From NCBI GenBank assembly GCA_965227335.1, contig CBDDFV010000012.1, forward strand, positions 1-64,000: a stretch of DNA of 64,000 nucleotides, read 5' to 3'. This document shows positions 59,184 through 64,000 of this stretch, one piece after another (positions within the stretch are counted from its first letter, which is position 1; each line of letters starts with the position of its first letter). Made by a program: the position numbers and the translations under genes. The DNA comes from CBDDFV01 sp965227335 (lineage in GTDB: Bacteria; Planctomycetota; Phycisphaerae; Phycisphaerales; SM1A02). The notes below the pieces were generated by a model that saw only the letters and a list, made by a program, of their open reading frames with translations, made no database searches and was not told the origin of the DNA.

Positions 59184-60104
59184 TCACCCCTCCGCCTGCT
59201 CCCGTCGACGACGCTCCATCAGCCGACGGTCGCGCTCCGCCTGTTCGACGCGGCACGTCACCGCCCAACTCGCCGTGCGCCAGAGCGAACCAAGCGCGAT
59301 CGAGAACGTCACGACGCTCGCTACCAGCGTCAGCGGAAACAGGATCGACAGGAAACACGCCGACGCGGGCGCGAGGATGACGAGCGCGGCGAAGAAGGCG
59401 AGCACGCCGTAGCACCAGGCGGCGCGGCTGAACATGTTCGACGCGAACTCGTCGGTGGTCCACAGGGCGAACCGTTTGAGGTACGCCGACAGCAATACGA
59501 TCGACACAAGCGCCGCCACCACGCCGAGCAAGGCGCCGACGAGCAACAGTTCGTCGAGCGGACTCGGCGGGGCGCCGGGGGCGCGAAGCGTCAGGGTCGC
59601 CTCCCGTGAAATCCACATCAGGAAGAAGAACGGCCAGGCGAACTGCGACGCCCCCGCCGCGCGACGCAGCACGCTTCGGCGGGAGAGTCCGAACCGCGCG
59701 GCGTCGGGCGTGTCGATCGGCCCGGTCACCACGACCATCGCGCCCGCCCACACCAGCGTCACCAGCGCCAGCCCGATGAGCAGCAGCAGGCCCGCCGCCG
59801 CCGTGGTCGGACCGATCACGACCGCCGCGACGATCGCCGGCAGACACAGGAACGCCGTCGTGTACCCGACGCGGAGGCGTCTGAGATCGGTCAGGGCGAG
59901 TTCCATGAACCGCCCGCCCGAGGTCACGCGAGGCGGCGCGCCGCCGCATTCCGGACACCGCCCGCCCGCCGGCCGGCCGCGCAGGTTGTATCCGCAGTCC
60001 GGACACAACACGTCCTCGTCGATCACCTTCGGCGTCGACGCCCCGTCCTGCTGCAGGCGGTCTTTATATGCGAGGTACTTGTCGGACAGGTACTGCGACA
60101 TCAC
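59184..60104 (-). CDS. zinc-ribbon membrane protein, paralogue
   Basis: The 306-residue protein has ribbon 'CPDCGYNLRGRPAGGRCPEC' (about 34-53), then about five to six helices ('TAFLCLPAIVAAVVIG', 'LLLLIGLALVTLVWAGAMVV', 'LLLVGALLGVVAALVSIVLL', 'GVLAFFAALVILAPASA') and a basic tail ('CRVEQAERDRRLMERRRREQ'). 'RFALWTTDEFASNMFSRAAW' equals the matching segment of its neighbour. The start may be at 60104 or 60101 (MM). Separation of the two genes is 87 bp, so a tandem duplication is likely. Confidence 0.65.
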   Translation of the reverse strand: MMSQYLSDKYLAYKDRLQQDGASTPKVIDEDVLCPDCGYNLRGRPAGGRCPECGGAPPRVTSGGRFMELALTDLRRLRVGYTTAFLCLPAIVAAVVIGPTTAAAGLLLLIGLALVTLVWAGAMVVVTGPIDTPDAARFGLSRRSVLRRAAGASQFAWPFFFLMWISREATLTLRAPGAPPSPLDELLLVGALLGVVAALVSIVLLSAYLKRFALWTTDEFASNMFSRAAWCYGVLAFFAALVILAPASACFLSILFPLTLVASVVTFSIALGSLWRTASWAVTCRVEQAERDRRLMERRRREQAEG

Positions 60105-60236
60105 CCCAGCATCTCATTAACACCGGCGCGGCGACAGTCCCGGATTCCGAATCGGGAGACACCCGGATCTGGAAACGGGCGAACGCTCGGCGTGGCCGAC
60201 CGGCGGGAGGGCGACGCGCGGCCGCCGCCGGCGGAT

Positions 60237-61037
60237 TCACACCGCCATCACCTGCATCGCGTGCTCGACCGCATTTCGGAACATCTGCAGCCCCGGCGGC
60301 GTCGATTCGTGGCGCGACGGTTCGAGCCGCGTCCACCACGGATGCTGGGTCCACCGCAGGTACCGCTCCGGGTGCGGCATGAGACCGAAAACGAGTCCGC
60401 TCGCATCGCACACGCCGGCGATGTCGTGGAGCGAACCGTTGGGGTTGTCATCCGCCGCGTAGCACACGGCGATCTGGCCGTCGCGTTCAAGACGGGCGAG
60501 AAGTTGATCATCGGCGACCACCCGGCCCTCGCCGTGCGCGATCGGCAGCAGCATCGCACCGGCGTCCGCCTCGATGCCGCGCGTCCAGATGCACTTCGTG
60601 TCCGCCGGGATCGTGATCCGGGTCCAGCGGTCGACGAACCGCGCCGATTCATTCTCCGCCAGCGCGAGCGTCGGCGTCGGCGGCTCGTCCGGCCACGGCT
60701 CGCCCGGCGCGGGACCGGGGAGCAGGCCGATCTGCGCGGCGATCTGGAATCCGTTGCACGGGGCCGCGATCGGCGTCCCGCGCTCCACCGCCCGCACCAG
60801 CGCCGGATACAGCGCCCGCCGCATCAACTGGGCCGTGATCCGTCCCGCCGCGACCGCATCGCCGTAGCTGAACCCGCCCGGCAGACCGATCAGGTCGAAG
60901 CCGTCGATGATCGACGGATCGCGGAGCAGTCGGTTGAGATGCACGGCCTCGACCGTGGCTCCGGCGAGTTCGAACGCGCGCGCGAGTTCGAGGTCGCAGT
61001 TGATCCCCGCGGCGGTCATCACCAGTGCGTGCGGCAT
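60237..61037 (-). CDS. purQ: phosphoribosylformylglycinamidine synthase, glutaminase subunit
   Basis: I prefer ATG 61037 (MPHALVMTAAGINCD), which has AGAGGA seven bases before it; ATG 61058 would add seven residues. The 266-residue product has 'DLIGLPGGFSYGDAV', nucleophile elbow 'IAAPCNGFQIAAQIG' (Cys), and the His-Glu pair in 'LMPHPERYLRW'. It makes ammonia from Gln for PurL. It is 30 bp after purL on the same strand. Compared with small PurQ proteins (about 225 residues) it is of the longer kind that goes with long PurL. Confidence 0.94.
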   Translation of the reverse strand: MPHALVMTAAGINCDLELARAFELAGATVEAVHLNRLLRDPSIIDGFDLIGLPGGFSYGDAVAAGRITAQLMRRALYPALVRAVERGTPIAAPCNGFQIAAQIGLLPGPAPGEPWPDEPPTPTLALAENESARFVDRWTRITIPADTKCIWTRGIEADAGAMLLPIAHGEGRVVADDQLLARLERDGQIAVCYAADDNPNGSLHDIAGVCDASGLVFGLMPHPERYLRWTQHPWWTRLEPSRHESTPPGLQMFRNAVEHAMQVMAV

Positions 61038-61067
61038 GCGTCGTCCTCTGCTGCTCATCCGACGTAC

Positions 61068-64000
61068 TTACCAATCGAGCGGCGCCCGCCACGCGGCGAG
61101 CAGATCCGCCAGGGAGACATCCAGATCCGCGCCCGCCAGCGTCAGCCGATCGTGGGCGGCGAACGAACCGATCACCGCGTGCGGCGTCCCGCCGAGTACG
61201 CTCGACAACTCACCGACCCGCTCCGGCGCGACCTCCAGCAGGTAGCGCGACGGCGACTCGCCGAAGCACGCCGCGCGAAAATCAACGCCGTCGTCGATGA
61301 TCGGCGCGAGATCCAGGTCGAGCCCGATACGTCCGCCGAAGGCCATCTCCGCCGCCGCGACCAGCACGCCGCCCTCGCTGCAATCGTGCGCCGACCGCAC
61401 AAGGCCCGCGTTGATCGCGGCGTGAATCGCCCGCGCCGTCGCCGGTCCCGCCGCGAGATCGACCTCGGGCAGCCCCGTGTCCGTTGCATCATCGAACAGC
61501 ATCGCATAGTGCGACCCGCCCATCGCGGTCTGGGTCGCGCCGACCAGCACCAGCGCTGATCCGGCCTGCTTCGCGTCCATCGTCACGCAGCGCGAGAAGT
61601 CCGCGACCGGCGCGAAGCCCGAGATCAGCAGCGTCGGCGGAATCTGAATCGTCCGCCCATCCTCGGTGGTGAACTGGTTGTTCAACGAATCCTTGCCGGA
61701 GATGAACGGCGTGCGGTAGGCCATGGCGCCGTCGTAGCACGCGGCGGCGGCGCGAACGAGGTCGCCGAGATTCGACGGATCCTTGCAGCTCGGCCAGCAG
61801 AAATTGTCGAGGATCGCGATGCGCTCGGGATCGGCGCCGACGCAGACGAGATTGCGCACGCACTCGTCGATCGCCGCGAGCGTCATGCGGTACGGATCCG
61901 CCGACCACCCTGTCGCCAGTCCGTTCGCGATCGCGAGGCCCTGCATCGTCTTCGGGTTCGGCGCGATGACTGACGCGTCCGACGGCGCGTCCGCTCCCGG
62001 ACCGACCAGCGGATTCACCACCGACCCGCCCTGCACCTCGTGGTCGTACTGCCGGATGATCCAGTGCTTCGACGCGATGTTCGGATGACCGAGCAACGCC
62101 GTCAGCGCCGCTTCGGTCGACGCGGGCCCGCCCGACGCATCCGTCGTCGTGCCGCGCGACGACCACGCCGCCTCGCGCACCACATCCGGCAGGCCGTCAT
62201 GCATGAACGACATCGACAGCCGGCCCACCTCGGCGCCGTCGTACTTGAGGACCAGTTCGCGATCGTCCGTCCCGAACGTTCCCAGGTTGCACAACTCGAC
62301 GTCATGCTCGTCGCAGATCGCCTGCAACTCCTCGAGCCGGACGGCCGGAACCGCCAGCACCATGCGCTCCTGCGCTTCGGAGATCCAGATCTCCGTCGGC
62401 GTCAGGCCCGCGTACTTGAGCGGCGCGCGATCGAGATGCACCTCCGCCCCGAGCGTCTCGCCCATCTCCCCCACCGCCGACGAAAAACCGCCCGCCCCGC
62501 AGTCGGTGATCGCCGTGAACAGCGGACCGTCCGGCTGATCCCGCGCGACGAGAATAGCGTCGAGGACCTTCTTCTCCGTGATCGCGGCGCCGATCTGCAC
62601 CGCGTGCGAGAACTCGTCCGCGTGCGAATCGGTCAGCTCCGCCGAACTGAACGTCGCGCCGTGAATCCCGTCCCGACCCGTCCGCCCGCCCAGCGCGATG
62701 ATGCAGTCGCCGGGCTGCGGGTCGCCGCTGATCAGATCGCGCGGCATCACGCCGACGCACCCGCAGTACACCAGCGGGTTCCCGATGTAATTGTCGTCGA
62801 ACCACACCGCGCCGTTCAGCGTCGGAATGCCCATCCGGTTGCCGTAGTCGCGGACGCCGGCGACGACCTGCGTGAGGATCCGACGCGGATGCAGACAGCC
62901 GTCCGGCACGACCTGCTGGCCGCCCGACGCCTCGCCCCGCGTCCAGTGATCAGGCCGCGCGACGCAGAAGATGTCGGTGTTCGCGATCGGCTTCGCGGCG
63001 AGACCGGTGCCGATGATGTCGCGAATGCAGCCGCCGATCCCCGTGGCCGCGCCGCCGTACGGCTCCAGCGCGGAAGGATGGTTGTGCGTCTCCACCTTGA
63101 AGCAGACCGCGACCTCGTCGTCGAACGCGACGATGCCCGCATTGTCGACGAACACGGAGAGACACCAGTCGACGCCGTCGTTCATCAGTTCGTGCGTCGC
63201 CGCCGCGACCGTGCGCTTCAGCAGATTGTCGATCACGATCGCGCCGTCGTCCTCGCGCGACCAGCCCGTCCGTCCCGCCGCGTCCAGCGCCGGCGACGCC
63301 GACCCATCCTCCCGGTATCGCACCCGCGCCTTGAGCGTCTTGTGGACGCAGTGCTCCGACCACGTCTGGGCGAGCGTCTCCAGTTCGATCTCGCGCGGCT
63401 CGCGTCCCTGACGCACGTACTCCGCCTGAATCGCCCGCATCTCATCGAGACTCAGGAAGAGATGCCCGTCGCGCGACAGCCGCTCCAGCGCGGCGTCGTC
63501 GAGATCGCGGATCGGAACCTCCGGCATCGCCATCGAGCGCGGCGCCCCGTGGGGGAACGACTCGGGGTGGAACGGCTCGTCGTGAATCGCGTGCACCACC
63601 GTGTTCGCCAGGATCCGCTCCGCGAGCCGATGTGCGTCCGCCGCGCTCAGCCCCGCGAAGTCGTACCGCATCCCTGTCTGGACGTCCGCCTCGAACCCGA
63701 ACGCGACGCGGATCGCGGTTTCGATCGCCTCCGCGGCGGGATCCATCACGCCCGGCAGCGGATGCACCTCGATCAGACAGTCCGCCTGCGGCCCCGTCGC
63801 GCCGATCTCGTACGTCTCCGTCACCGGATCCGCGAACAACGAGGACGCCAGCGTCTCCACCTGCGCCGACGTGAGCGACGCCTCCAGCAGGTAGACCCGC
63901 GCGGCGTGGACCTCCGCGGGCACGACCTCGACCCCCGCCGCTCGCGCCTGACGCAGCACGGCCGCCGCGGTCGGGTCCGGCTGACCCGCGCGGCGACGGA
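61068..64000 (-). CDS. purL: phosphoribosylformylglycinamidine synthase, synthetase subunit (5' end outside window)
   Basis: The frame stays open to the edge of the window (codons before GTG 63959 read RRRAGQPDPTAAA), so the real start lies outside. The visible 976 residues have a PurS-like start ('ARVYLLEASLTSAQVETLAS', 'DPVTETYEIG'), the linker 'TWSEHCVHKTLKARVRYRED', 'KVETHNHPSALEPYGGAATG' with catalytic His, 'GGRTGRDGIHGATFSSAEL', a second AIRS-like half ('FISGKDSLNNQF', 'HDCSEGGVLVAAAEMA'), and 'FGESPSRYLLEV'. It is the long PurL with fused PurS, converting FGAR to FGAM. The glutaminase domain is separate (purQ). Confidence 0.93.
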   Translation of the reverse strand, partial: RRRAGQPDPTAAAVLRQARAAGVEVVPAEVHAARVYLLEASLTSAQVETLASSLFADPVTETYEIGATGPQADCLIEVHPLPGVMDPAAEAIETAIRVAFGFEADVQTGMRYDFAGLSAADAHRLAERILANTVVHAIHDEPFHPESFPHGAPRSMAMPEVPIRDLDDAALERLSRDGHLFLSLDEMRAIQAEYVRQGREPREIELETLAQTWSEHCVHKTLKARVRYREDGSASPALDAAGRTGWSREDDGAIVIDNLLKRTVAAATHELMNDGVDWCLSVFVDNAGIVAFDDEVAVCFKVETHNHPSALEPYGGAATGIGGCIRDIIGTGLAAKPIANTDIFCVARPDHWTRGEASGGQQVVPDGCLHPRRILTQVVAGVRDYGNRMGIPTLNGAVWFDDNYIGNPLVYCGCVGVMPRDLISGDPQPGDCIIALGGRTGRDGIHGATFSSAELTDSHADEFSHAVQIGAAITEKKVLDAILVARDQPDGPLFTAITDCGAGGFSSAVGEMGETLGAEVHLDRAPLKYAGLTPTEIWISEAQERMVLAVPAVRLEELQAICDEHDVELCNLGTFGTDDRELVLKYDGAEVGRLSMSFMHDGLPDVVREAAWSSRGTTTDASGGPASTEAALTALLGHPNIASKHWIIRQYDHEVQGGSVVNPLVGPGADAPSDASVIAPNPKTMQGLAIANGLATGWSADPYRMTLAAIDECVRNLVCVGADPERIAILDNFCWPSCKDPSNLGDLVRAAAACYDGAMAYRTPFISGKDSLNNQFTTEDGRTIQIPPTLLISGFAPVADFSRCVTMDAKQAGSALVLVGATQTAMGGSHYAMLFDDATDTGLPEVDLAAGPATARAIHAAINAGLVRSAHDCSEGGVLVAAAEMAFGGRIGLDLDLAPIIDDGVDFRAACFGESPSRYLLEVAPERVGELSSVLGGTPHAVIGSFAAHDRLTLAGADLDVSLADLLAAWRAPLDW

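Overview
The window looks like chromosomal DNA from a high-GC planctomycete, most likely a member of Phycisphaerae. The evidence is FG-GAP and beta-propeller secreted proteins ending in dockerin-like EF-hand pairs of the 'ADLAxLLxxWG' type, a Cys-type sulfatase, an ECF sigma factor coupled to a Ser/Thr kinase with TPRs, tmRNA with a tag ending in ALAA, and many Ala/Arg-rich antisense shadow frames. The assignment rests on reading alone; no database search was run.

Layout. 1-3.1 kb: envelope lipoprotein cluster (two LpoB-like proteins, a COG3014-like repeat lipoprotein, a YcfL-like lipoprotein). 3.1-10.2 kb: housekeeping and transport (SurE, GT2 glycosyltransferase, NAD(P)HX epimerase, a LolCE/LolD-type ABC pair, a MoaD/ThiS-like protein beside a BNR propeller). 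10.3-12.6 kb: an unknown C3H-motif protein coupled to a secreted TPR protein. 12.7-22.6 kb: two FG-GAP/dockerin paralogues separated by a ten-copy 52-53 bp tandem array, a sulfatase, tRNA-Ser, two small membrane proteins and a large propeller/dockerin protein. 22.6-28.3 kb: an AsmA/DUF748 giant, an FKBP lipoprotein, a CAT-anticodon tRNA, a solitary DNA methyltransferase and ssrA (tmRNA).

28.3-32.3 kb is a small mobile element inserted in the 3' end of ssrA between 29-bp direct repeats. It carries integrase, excisionase-like HTH, ribbon-helix-helix regulator, two small membrane proteins and an HUH replication protein with a phiX174-A-like double-tyrosine motif. All genes point the same way around a predicted 3,952-bp circle. 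The integrase frame runs through the att core. On excision its last 12 codons would be replaced by 55 others that end in an ATGA overlap with rep, so excision would change the integrase tail and fuse int to rep.

32.4-39.5 kb: SKI2-like helicase, endonuclease/phosphatase lipoprotein, Tat-exported epimerase, nucleotidyltransferase, two small proteins, and two kinds of intergenic repeat. 39.57-49.6 kb is a sulfur-assimilation/siroheme operon: cysH, sulfite reductase, glutamyl-tRNA reductase, CbiX-HemC fusion, CobA-HemD fusion, hemB and hemL. It is preceded by a 40-residue leader peptide with nine Cys codons, an intrinsic terminator and a competing antiterminator pairing, which is the classical layout of cysteine-responsive attenuation. 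Three enzymes of this operon are abnormal: HemC lacks the cofactor-anchoring Cys, the reductase lacks most of its C-terminal domain, and HemL has about 160 extra residues inside its C-terminal domain.

49.8-64 kb: Ser/Thr kinase-TPR receptor and ECF sigma factor (overlapping), a 1.5-kb stretch without a recognisable gene, a TonB-like Ala-rich protein, a Gfo/Idh/MocA oxidoreductase, two zinc-ribbon membrane paralogues, and purQ with a purL that runs off the window.
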